Part shown: piece by piece, positions 7,394 to 14,198 of the stretch | How positions within the stretch are numbered: the first letter of the stretch is position 1 | Layout: every line of letters starts with the position of its first letter | Assembly (NCBI GenBank): GCA_964637845.1 | Contig: CAZWXI010000056.1 | Location: 1-21,008 of the forward strand | Source of the DNA: PGYU01 sp964637845 | GTDB lineage: Bacteria; Bacteroidota; Ignavibacteria; Kapaibacteriales; UBA2268 | Direction: 5' to 3' | Length of the DNA stretch: 21,008 nucleotides | The notes under the pieces: model-generated | Databases searched by the model: none | What the model saw: only the letters and a program-made list of their open reading frames with translations | What the model was told of the DNA's origin: nothing | Translations under genes and position numbers: made by a program

Positions 7394-8500
7394 ATGAAAA
7401 GCAAAAAAGACAAATTACTCTTTACGCCTGGGCCGCTGACTACAACGGATACGGTAAAAGTAGCGGGGTTCAGGGATTTGGGTTCGCGTGATTATGAATT
7501 CATCGGCGTGGTCAATGATATACGCAACGATTTGCTCGAAATTGCGGGCGTATCGAAGGACGCGGGTTGGGAAGCGGTTATAATGCAAGGTTCGGGTACT
7601 TTTGGGGTGGAATCAGTGCTTAGTTCTGTAATTCCGCCGAAGGGGAAAGTGTTGATTTTGATTAATGGAGCATATGGTTACCGTATGGCGAAAATTTGTG
7701 AAATTCACAAAATTGAACACTCTATTATCACCACACCCGAAAACGAAGTGCCGAATCTTGAAGAAATCAATAAACTCATTGCAGTTACCCCAGGATTAAC
7801 TCATCTTGCGATTGTACATTGCGAGACCACGACGGGGATTATTAACCCTGTAAGCGAATTTGGCAAGCTCGCTCAAAAATGGGGATTGACTTATATCGTT
7901 GATTCGATGAGTATTTTCGGAGCTACTAATTTGACGGTAGATGAAATCGGGGCGGACTTCTTAATAGCCTCTTCGAATAAGTGTATACAAGGCATACCGG
8001 GCTTTTCGTTTGTAATTTGCAAAGCCTCTCAACTGATTATGACAAAAGGTATTGCCCGTACGCTAAGTCTCGACCTTTATTCACAATGGATTAATCTCGA
8101 AAGCACCGGGCAATTTCGCTTTACTCCGCCAATTCAATCGCTTCTGTCGTTCAAGCAAGCAATTAATGAATTGAAAAAAGAAGGCGGTCCAGCGGGCAGA
8201 GAAAAGCGTTACCGGAAAAATAACGAGATTTTACGCGAAGGAATGATTAAGCTCGGATTTGAGGAATATCTCAATAGTAATGCGGGATATATTATTACTT
8301 CATATTTATATCCTGAAGCGACAAATTTTGACTTCAATCGATTTTACGCAAAACTGAATGAGCGTGGAATGGTTATTTATCCGGGAAAATTGTCCCAAGC
8401 TGATTGCTTTCGTATAGGAAATATTGGAGATTTACATCCTTCGGACATGGAAGTTTTGCTTAAACATATTGCAGAAGTCAAAGAAGAAATGGTCTTCTAA
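7394..8500 (+). CDS. phnW: 2-aminoethylphosphonate--pyruvate transaminase
   Basis: The 368-residue class V aminotransferase transfers the amino group of 2-aminoethylphosphonate to pyruvate, giving phosphonoacetaldehyde and alanine. Family signatures are LLFTPGPLTTTDTVK near the N-terminus, SRDYEF (31-36), MQGSGTFGVES (64-74), HCETTTGIINP (142-152), Asp170 in YIVDSMS (PLP ring) and Lys196 in SSNKCIQG (Schiff base). The length agrees with known PhnW proteins (about 360-370). It follows pbfA with a two-base gap and a GAGGTG ribosome site that lies inside the end of pbfA, so the two are probably translated together. Both enzymes make the same aldehyde, placing them at the entry of one catabolic path. 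The same enzyme can serve biosynthesis, but no PEP mutase or phosphonopyruvate decarboxylase is present. Confidence 0.95.
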   Translation: MKSKKDKLLFTPGPLTTTDTVKVAGFRDLGSRDYEFIGVVNDIRNDLLEIAGVSKDAGWEAVIMQGSGTFGVESVLSSVIPPKGKVLILINGAYGYRMAKICEIHKIEHSIITTPENEVPNLEEINKLIAVTPGLTHLAIVHCETTTGIINPVSEFGKLAQKWGLTYIVDSMSIFGATNLTVDEIGADFLIASSNKCIQGIPGFSFVICKASQLIMTKGIARTLSLDLYSQWINLESTGQFRFTPPIQSLLSFKQAINELKKEGGPAGREKRYRKNNEILREGMIKLGFEEYLNSNAGYIITSYLYPEATNFDFNRFYAKLNERGMVIYPGKLSQADCFRIGNIGDLHPSDMEVLLKHIAEVKEEMVF

Positions 8501-8505
8501 AGAAA

Positions 8506-9825
8506 ATGAGTTTGACAAAAATATTAAATGAATGGCAGAGCCGCAAGCCGGCTCTATTTGTCATATATGCAATTATTGCGTCATTTGCCACATATTCGTG
8601 TATGTACGCATTTCGCAAGCCATTTGCGGCGGCTACATTCGATGACCTTAGTTTTTTCGGTATAGACTACAAGATTTTGCTTATCGTAGCGCAAGTTATC
8701 GGCTATACAATGTCTAAATTTGCGGGCATAAAAGTTGTATCGGAGATGGGCAGCAACAAGCGAGTTATCGGGATTCTGGTGCTAATTGGGACTGCGGCTA
8801 TTTCGTTGCTTTTTTTCGGCTTAGTACCTGCGCCGTATAATATATTTTTCATGTTTTTGAACGGTATTCCGCTCGGTATGGTTTGGGGGCTTGTATTTAG
8901 CTTTCTCGAAGGGAGGCGTTTTACGGAAGTGCTCGGAGCGGGGCTCTCGGTATCGTTTATTTTTTCGTCGGGTTTTGTAAAAACTGTTGCTATGCTGTTT
9001 TTGCAAGCTGGGGTGTCGGAATATTGGATGCCGCTGTTTTCGGGGCTTGTTTTTGTGCCAATTTTGTTGATTTCGATTTATTTATTAGGCAAAGTGCCCG
9101 CACCCGATGAGCGTGACATTGCTCAAAGGACAAAACGAGAGCCGATGGATGCCTCGCAAAGATGGCAATTCTTCAGGGATTTTGCTCCAGGGCTGGCGAT
9201 ATTGATTGTGGCATATGCGATGTTGACGGCATTTCGAGATTTCCGCGATAATTTTGCGGCTGAAATCTGGCGAGCAGTAGGCTATGGTGACTCGGCAGAG
9301 ATATTTACTTTGACGGAAATTCCCGTATCGCTTGTTGTTCTGGCGATAATGGGAGCATTGTTTGTGATAAAAGATAATTTCAAGGCGTTGATTGTTTCGC
9401 ATATTATCATCGGTGGCGGAATAGCACTGACGGGAATTTCTACATTGATGTTCCAATCGGGGATAATATCTGCACCATTGTGGATGATACTTGTCGGAGC
9501 GGGATTGTATTTCGGCTATGTTCCCTATAACAGTATGTTTTTCGACCGTCTGATAGCGACTTTTAAACGAGTATCGAACGTGGGCTTTTTGATTTATTTA
9601 GCTGATTCATTCGGTTATTTGGGAAGTGTCGGAGTTATGTTTTTTAAGAATTTCGGTAGAGCGGAGCTTAGTTGGCTCGACTTCTTCATCAATTCGTGCT
9701 ATTCGATGTCTATTGCCGGGACATTGCTCCTAATAGCTTCTATAATTTATTTTTCTGTCAAATATAAATTACATACAAGCGTTGCTAAGGACGTTGCCAT
9801 CGTAACAAGTTATAGCGATAAGTGA
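8506..9825 (+). CDS. DUF5690 / MFS-like membrane protein, candidate phosphonate transporter
   Basis: This 439-residue integral inner-membrane protein has about twelve hydrophobic segments, roughly at 16-36, 51-70, 86-106, 112-132, 142-166, 175-194, 226-243, 270-288, 296-315, 322-342, 355-378 and 398-418, with a hydrophilic central loop (197-222) as in major facilitator proteins. The N-terminal YAFRKPF (34-40) recalls the organophosphate:phosphate antiporter branch (GlpT/UhpT). I recognise it as the DUF5690 family. It starts five bases after phnW and sits between AEP enzymes, so uptake of AEP or hydroxy-AEP is the obvious guess; GlpT is known to admit the phosphonate fosfomycin. The substrate is inferred from context only. 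Confidence 0.8.
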   Translation: MSLTKILNEWQSRKPALFVIYAIIASFATYSCMYAFRKPFAAATFDDLSFFGIDYKILLIVAQVIGYTMSKFAGIKVVSEMGSNKRVIGILVLIGTAAISLLFFGLVPAPYNIFFMFLNGIPLGMVWGLVFSFLEGRRFTEVLGAGLSVSFIFSSGFVKTVAMLFLQAGVSEYWMPLFSGLVFVPILLISIYLLGKVPAPDERDIAQRTKREPMDASQRWQFFRDFAPGLAILIVAYAMLTAFRDFRDNFAAEIWRAVGYGDSAEIFTLTEIPVSLVVLAIMGALFVIKDNFKALIVSHIIIGGGIALTGISTLMFQSGIISAPLWMILVGAGLYFGYVPYNSMFFDRLIATFKRVSNVGFLIYLADSFGYLGSVGVMFFKNFGRAELSWLDFFINSCYSMSIAGTLLLIASIIYFSVKYKLHTSVAKDVAIVTSYSDK

Positions 9826-9838
9826 TTATGCCGGCTTT

Positions 9839-10105
9839 ATGAATAAATCCGATATTATAAAAAAGAAAATTTCAGAACTGGTTGATTTAAAGTTTCCTAA
9901 ATATGGAAAACACCTGTTCGGTTCGAGAGCAACAAATAAACATCACCGATATCCTGATTGGGATTTCCTTGTGCCTTTTGATTTAAAACAAATAACTCAT
10001 GAGATAGAAGTAAAATTGCTTGGCGACTTTTGCGAGATTGAATTAGGAACCCGCGAAGTTTTGTCCCCAATTATTTATATTTATGAAGACTGGCACAACT
10101 TGTGA
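9839..10105 (+). CDS. Minimal nucleotidyltransferase (MNT-like), shortened by an in-frame TGA
   Basis: The 88-residue product carries the nucleotidyltransferase signature FGSRA (27-31) followed ten residues later by DWD (Asp40, Asp42), the metal-binding pair of the Pol-beta-like superfamily. Such small proteins transfer nucleotides, often as the antitoxin half of MNT/HEPN pairs, where they AMPylate the toxin. No HEPN partner is adjacent. The reading frame stops at TGA (10103-10105) after DWHNL, but the same frame continues for 18 codons that read like the usual end of the family. The gene therefore appears to carry a nonsense codon near its end. It lies 13 bases after the transporter and 8 bases before the HAD gene (from the extended stop), inside the AEP operon. 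The start is uncertain because no good ribosome site precedes it. Confidence 0.6.
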   Translation: MNKSDIIKKKISELVDLKFPKYGKHLFGSRATNKHHRYPDWDFLVPFDLKQITHEIEVKLLGDFCEIELGTREVLSPIIYIYEDWHNL

Positions 10106-10162
10106 AAAGGGGCACCATTATTTGAAAATATTCCCGGGCATGGTATAAAATTTAAAATGTAA
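10103..10162 (+). pseudogene. In-frame continuation of the nucleotidyltransferase beyond the TGA
   Basis: Directly after the TGA at 10103-10105, the same frame reads KGAPLFENIPGHGIKFKM before TAA at 10160-10162. This resembles the typical C-terminus of minimal nucleotidyltransferases (a hydroxylated or small residue, PLF/PLY, NI, then GI or GV and an ending strand). With it the protein would be 107 codons, close to the normal family size. A single base change, for example CGA, TGG or GGA to TGA, would explain the break. Neighbouring genes use TGA as an ordinary stop, so a reassigned code is unlikely. Confidence 0.6.
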
Positions 10163-10170
10163 ATCTAATC

Positions 10171-10986
10171 GTGAATAAACACAACACGTATATCGAAAAA
10201 ATTTTAACCAAACTACCAGCAGAATTAGCTGGGGCAATCAGCATGATACTAAATCGTATGCAAAGCGAGCCGTTAAAAGCTTCCGTTGCGGCATTTGACC
10301 TTGATTGGACTTTGCTGAACGGGGATGTTGCCGAGTCTGCGTACTTGCATTTACTCAGCATTGGTCACCGGTTCCCGATGACTTGGCAGGATTACATTAA
10401 TATGCTTGATGAGGGCAAGTGCGGCGAAGCATTTGTCGGAATGGTCGAATCAATGGCGGGGCTGAATGTCCGCTCACTCTATAATTCGTGCGATTATGCG
10501 ATAAATCATCCCGATAGCATAATACGATACGAAATCGGTACGGAAATAATCGAGCTTCCCGCACCAAGCATCAACCGAACGATGTATGAACTGATTGCAA
10601 TACTCAAACTTGCGGGATTTCGTATTACCGTTATATCGGCATCGCCTCATTATGCTGTTCGATATGTCACGACGAAATATTTTGGCTTAAATCCGCAATA
10701 TTGCTATGGTATCAGGGTGGCACTCGATGTTGACGACAATTATAACGAATTTCTCGCTTCGGAGGTTATCCCGCCCGTAACTTGGGGCGTAGGTAAGACC
10801 GAAGTTCTCAGGAAAATTGCCGGAGATTTACCGATTATGCTTGTTGCGGGTGATTCTGAGGGTGACGTCCCGATGATGAACATGCTTGCTGACGACGGAT
10901 TGGCTATCATACGGCAATCTCCAATGACAAACATTGAAGGAATATCAGAACAGTTAAAACCGCAATACTTAAGAATCATTATCTGA
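10171..10986 (+). CDS. HAD-family hydrolase, phosphoserine-phosphatase-like
   Basis: The 271-residue protein has all four HAD motifs: I, FDLDWT with nucleophile Asp43 and acid/base Asp45; II, VISAS with Ser156; III, GKTE with Lys209; IV, GDSEGD with Asp228 and Asp232. The helical cap lies between motifs I and II (about 51-140), as in the SerB-like subclass. Members hydrolyse phosphomonoesters. The known HAD phosphonatase PhnX differs: it has Ala in place of the second Asp of motif I and uses a cap lysine as a Schiff base. Here the cap has one lysine, Lys73. Start: GTG at 10171, eight bases after the nucleotidyltransferase remnant; later ATG codons would cut into an N-terminal helix. Within the AEP operon it is the only visible hydrolase, so it may act on the path or on a damaged intermediate. 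Its substrate is unknown. Confidence 0.85.
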   Translation: MNKHNTYIEKILTKLPAELAGAISMILNRMQSEPLKASVAAFDLDWTLLNGDVAESAYLHLLSIGHRFPMTWQDYINMLDEGKCGEAFVGMVESMAGLNVRSLYNSCDYAINHPDSIIRYEIGTEIIELPAPSINRTMYELIAILKLAGFRITVISASPHYAVRYVTTKYFGLNPQYCYGIRVALDVDDNYNEFLASEVIPPVTWGVGKTEVLRKIAGDLPIMLVAGDSEGDVPMMNMLADDGLAIIRQSPMTNIEGISEQLKPQYLRIII

Positions 10987-11055
10987 TTTCATTTTTTCGT
11001 ATTTTCGTAGTAAATTAAACATTAATAGTGTAAATCATTTAACGGAGATAGCGTT

Positions 11056-11517
11056 ATGATACCCGAAAACGTAAGACTTTTCTTGGACGAGAAGGAAATT
11101 GCACTTGCGGGATTATCCGCGGACAAGAATTCCACGAGCTACATGGTTGAACAGGCATTGCTGGCAAGAAATCACATTGTTCACGGTATAAATCCGAAAT
11201 TTGAAACAGCCGGCAACCGCTATCGAGAAATCAATGAATTGCCCGAGCATCTCAAAGCAATTGTCATTATGACGCCGAAAGAGCATGTCATGCGAAGTGT
11301 TAATGAATCTCTTATGAAGGGATTTGAGAAGTTTTGGCTTTATTTGGGCGTGTCGTCAGTCGAAGTAGAGAAACTGCTCAGGGTCGAAAATAAAATATAT
11401 GTACCGAACAGATGTGTGCTTATGTACCTTCAGCCTGTACGAGGAATTCATAAATTCCACTCGTTTGTGCACAATTTGTTTAATCTTGATAAAAAATTTG
11501 AGGTAACGCATGTTTGA
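11056..11517 (+). CDS. CoA-binding domain protein (CoA_binding_2 family)
   Basis: The 153-residue protein is a single Rossmann-like CoA-binding domain of the type found alone in many bacteria and as the N-terminal part of ADP-forming acyl-CoA synthetases. Visible elements are IALAGLSADKNSTSYMVEQAL (15-35) in place of the glycine-rich loop, HIVHGINPK (40-48), KAIVIMTPKEHV (72-83) and the C-terminal NRCVLMYLQPVRGIHKFHSF (117-136), where this family carries a conserved Arg-Cys. No catalytic activity is established for stand-alone members. CGGAG precedes the ATG. A 69-base gap separates it from the HAD gene, the largest in the operon, so an internal promoter is possible. Its stop overlaps the aldehyde dehydrogenase start by eight bases, implying translational coupling and linked roles. 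Confidence 0.8.
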   Translation: MIPENVRLFLDEKEIALAGLSADKNSTSYMVEQALLARNHIVHGINPKFETAGNRYREINELPEHLKAIVIMTPKEHVMRSVNESLMKGFEKFWLYLGVSSVEVEKLLRVENKIYVPNRCVLMYLQPVRGIHKFHSFVHNLFNLDKKFEVTHV

Positions 11518-12940
11518 GTTTGATATTAAAGTATATGGAGCAAGTCCTACGGGTAATTATCGCGAAGTCCGTAGTCCGTATGACGGAAGAACAGTTGGCA
11601 AAGTAGAAGTCCCCGATGAGCAGGGAATTGAGCAGGCAATAGTCAATGCCGTCAACTATTTCGGGAGTGATATGCGGCGAATGCCGGCATATCGAAGAGC
11701 GGAAATTCTTTATGCGGTAGCGGAAATGCTTAGACGTGACCATGAGATGCTGGCTCATCTTATTGCTGCAGAAGGCGGTAAACCCGTAAAAGATGCACGT
11801 GTCGAGGTGACCCGCGCTGCAAATACAGTAAAAATGTCGGGCGACGAAGCTCTTCGGCTAAATGGTGAGCAATTGACAATGGACAGAGCGAAGGGTTCGG
11901 AAAATCACATAGCCTTTACGGTAAAGCAGCCTCTTGGGGCTGTGCTTGCCATCAGCGCTTTCAATCACCCCATAAATTTGATTTGCCATCAAGTAGCCAC
12001 AGCATTTGCCGCAGGCAATACTGTAATTGTCAAACCCGCTTCCAATACGCCTCTCTCCTGCTTGCAGATATATAAGTATTTCATAAAAGCGGGTTTGCCG
12101 GAAGGGATAATAAACGTGCTTCCGGTCGCGGGTAGTAAGATTGAGCCGTTAATCAGCGACCATAGAATAAGATTTGTGACTTTCATCGGTAGTGCGGAAA
12201 TCGGATGGAAAATCCCGAAACTTGTCGCTCCCGGGACCGGCTATGCACTCGAACACGGCGGTACAGCTGTCGCAGTAGTGGATTCGGATGCGGATTTATC
12301 GAGAGCAGTTCCGGGCATTATCAAAGGTGCTTTCTATCATGCGGGGCAGGTTTGCGTTTCCACTCAAAATGTTTTCGTTCATGAGGACTTATATGCATCC
12401 GTGAAGGAAATGCTTCAGAAAGCAACCGAAAATCTCATTACGGGGGACCCGAACCATGAATTGACCGATGTTGGCCCAATTATTTCAGAGGGCGAATTGC
12501 TAAGAGTACTGGGTTGGCTCGATGAAGCGAAGTCAATGGGAGCTAAGGTACTTACGGGAGGAAATCGAGTGAATAATTGCATTGAGCCGACTATTGTCGA
12601 AAATACCGATTACGGGATGAAAATTATGAATTCGGAAGTATTTGGTCCAGTTATGAACATCAATGTTTACACTGACTTAAAGGAAGTAATAAGTAAGTGC
12701 AACGCGACTCCATTCTCATTTCAGAATGCAATTTACAGCCGTGACATTGATAAAGCCATGCACTTTGCACTCGAAATTGACTCAAAAGCGGTCGTGATAA
12801 ATGATTCTACTGCATTCAGAGTAGATTGGATGCCGTTCGGTGGTGCTAAGGAATCCGGCTTCAGGAGCGGAGGCATAAAGTATTCGATTGAAGACGTCAC
12901 CGAAGAAAAGTTGATTTTAATCAAGAGAAAGCCCTTATGA
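11510..12940 (+). CDS. phnY: NAD(P)-dependent aldehyde dehydrogenase, probable phosphonoacetaldehyde dehydrogenase
   Basis: The 476-residue protein is a full-length aldehyde dehydrogenase. Conserved residues are Asn152 in AFNHP, Lys175 in VIVKPAS (NAD binding), FIGSAEIG (225-232), general base Glu248 in ALEHGG and catalytic Cys282 in GQVCVS, with an SEVFGPV motif towards the C-terminus. In an operon whose two first enzymes make phosphonoacetaldehyde, the natural assignment is PhnY, which oxidises it to phosphonoacetate. If another enzyme first breaks the carbon-phosphorus bond, the substrate could instead be acetaldehyde. LEHGG replaces the more common LELGG. The ATG overlaps the CoA-binding gene by eight bases and has a GAGGTAAC ribosome site within that gene. 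The family call is certain; the substrate is inferred. Confidence 0.9.
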   Translation: MFEFDIKVYGASPTGNYREVRSPYDGRTVGKVEVPDEQGIEQAIVNAVNYFGSDMRRMPAYRRAEILYAVAEMLRRDHEMLAHLIAAEGGKPVKDARVEVTRAANTVKMSGDEALRLNGEQLTMDRAKGSENHIAFTVKQPLGAVLAISAFNHPINLICHQVATAFAAGNTVIVKPASNTPLSCLQIYKYFIKAGLPEGIINVLPVAGSKIEPLISDHRIRFVTFIGSAEIGWKIPKLVAPGTGYALEHGGTAVAVVDSDADLSRAVPGIIKGAFYHAGQVCVSTQNVFVHEDLYASVKEMLQKATENLITGDPNHELTDVGPIISEGELLRVLGWLDEAKSMGAKVLTGGNRVNNCIEPTIVENTDYGMKIMNSEVFGPVMNINVYTDLKEVISKCNATPFSFQNAIYSRDIDKAMHFALEIDSKAVVINDSTAFRVDWMPFGGAKESGFRSGGIKYSIEDVTEEKLILIKRKPL

Positions 12941-13374
12941 TAAAAAATGTCGCTTATAATATTTATCTTAGAGTCTTTATAATTAGTACGCGTATTTTCG
13001 GTTCAGGATTAGATAAATTGTTAATTAATATTTCGGCGGATTATTTTTCACTGATTTCCGAGGGGAAAATCCACGAAGGTGCCATATATATGATTCTAAA
13101 GGAGTATTACGGTGTTAATAAACCCGATTACGAGGACGCAGCATCTTTCATATTTCGTAAACATTTGCAAATTGATAATATTTATAGTTCTAAGTATGGT
13201 AAATCAGGCAGGTTTATGAGCCATTTGTTTAAGTTAATACAGAAAGTATATTTAGATAAATTTTTGAAGGACAAGCGAGATTCCTACGACGCAGAGATGT
13301 CAAACTCAACTGTTGCATTAGAAAAGAAATTTAACAAGGTGATGCTTTATATGTATTCGAAATATCCAATTTGA
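12937..13374 (+). CDS. Uncharacterised 145-residue protein at the end of the AEP operon
   Basis: I do not recognise this protein. It is basic and mainly helical in appearance, with a mildly hydrophobic N-terminus (residues 5-32), a central segment with aromatic pairs (YY at 53-54, FIFRKHL about 67-73) and a lysine-rich C-terminal half; no catalytic motif is evident. The start overlaps the aldehyde dehydrogenase stop in an ATGA, so it is translationally coupled and likely a real gene. Its codons are visibly more AT-rich than those of the preceding genes, which may mean recent arrival or weak selection. It is the last gene of the operon and runs convergent to kdsB. A regulatory, adaptor or accessory role in phosphonate use is possible but unsupported. 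Confidence 0.6.
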   Translation: MIKNVAYNIYLRVFIISTRIFGSGLDKLLINISADYFSLISEGKIHEGAIYMILKEYYGVNKPDYEDAASFIFRKHLQIDNIYSSKYGKSGRFMSHLFKLIQKVYLDKFLKDKRDSYDAEMSNSTVALEKKFNKVMLYMYSKYPI

Positions 13375-13404
13375 ATTCTGCGTTGTGCCTATCGGGGACA
13401 GGGC

Positions 13405-13428
13405 TTTTCCAAAGTCCGTTGGAAGAAG
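13405..13428. other. Hairpin between convergent genes
   Basis: TTCCAA (13407-13412) and TTGGAA (13419-13424) form a 6-bp stem around AGTCCG, extendable with a bulge to CTTTTCCAA/TTGGAAGAAG. It lies between the operon end (13374) and the kdsB stop (13446). No T-run follows on either strand, so it is at best a weak terminator or an RNA 3'-end stabiliser. Confidence 0.25.
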
Positions 13429-13445
13429 TATAGCCTAATTTGCCT

Positions 13446-14189
13446 TTAAGCGTAACTATTATTTATTTTGCTTTGCAGATAATTTTCAGCTTGAATTAAA
13501 TCTTCGGGGCTGTCAATTCCGCCCCCGCTCCCGTCTGTAATAATGACTTTTAAGCGGGTTCCGTGCTCGAGAAATCGCAAGCATTCAATCATTTCGGTTT
13601 GTTCCAATTTGCCTTGTGGGATTTTAACGAAATCGAGTAGGTTCTGTTTCCGAAATGCGTAAACACCGATATGTTGGAAATATTCTGCACTTCTACCATG
13701 TATTCTCTGGTGTGGTATTGGGCAACGGGAAAAGTAGATTGACATATTTGCAGAATCGAAAATGACTTTTACGATATTCGGGGAATTAATTTGTTCGGGA
13801 TTTGTTATTCTTTGGGCTAAAGTTGCGACCTTGACTTCCGGGGCATTAAATGCGTCAATCAAATCCGCCAAGGACTTTTTCCCTATGAATGGCTCATCGC
13901 CTTGTACGTTTACTATTATGTCAAAATCGGTTTGCTCGGCGGCTTCAGCGATTCTGTCGGTGCCGGAGGCATGTTGGCTTGCATTGAAAATATATTTGCA
14001 AGCGTTTTTTTGCAGTTCGTTGCTGATGATTTCACTGTTTGTCACCACGATGACGTCGTCGAACAAATTCATATCTCGCACATTTTCGTAGGTCCTGACG
14101 ATGAGACTTTTCCCCATAAGTTTAGCCGTCAATTTACCGGGGAATCTTTGTGAATCATATCTTGCGGGTATCATTGCTATGATTTTCAT
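13446..14189 (-). CDS. kdsB: 3-deoxy-manno-octulosonate cytidylyltransferase (CMP-Kdo synthetase)
   Basis: The 247-residue cytosolic enzyme activates Kdo with CTP to give CMP-Kdo, the donor for the LPS inner core. Signatures are MIPARYDSQRFPGKL at the N-terminus (nucleotide-binding loop), ASGTDRIAEA (about 75-84), VNVQGDEPFI (about 92-101) and HIGVYAFRK in the middle of the protein. The length matches KdsB (about 245-250). It lies nine bases downstream of waaA on the same strand, so the two form an operon that makes and then uses the same sugar nucleotide. No terminator with a T-run is visible after it. Confidence 0.95.
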   Translation of the reverse strand: MKIIAMIPARYDSQRFPGKLTAKLMGKSLIVRTYENVRDMNLFDDVIVVTNSEIISNELQKNACKYIFNASQHASGTDRIAEAAEQTDFDIIVNVQGDEPFIGKKSLADLIDAFNAPEVKVATLAQRITNPEQINSPNIVKVIFDSANMSIYFSRCPIPHQRIHGRSAEYFQHIGVYAFRKQNLLDFVKIPQGKLEQTEMIECLRFLEHGTRLKVIITDGSGGGIDSPEDLIQAENYLQSKINNSYA

Positions 14190-14198
14190 TGGCTTATG

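Noticed and set aside
6057..8500. AEP biosynthesis rather than degradation
   Set aside because: There is no PEP mutase or phosphonopyruvate decarboxylase, and PbfA works in the degradative direction.
10103..10105. Selenocysteine or reassigned UGA (Trp) in the nucleotidyltransferase
   Set aside because: Five genes in the same operon end in TGA, TGG is used normally for Trp, no selenocysteine-type RNA hairpin is evident after the codon, and the family has no redox role.
10171..10986. Annotation of the HAD protein as PhnX (phosphonoacetaldehyde hydrolase)
   Set aside because: Motif I is DLDWT with the second Asp present, and the DWAGT-type motif of PhnX is absent.
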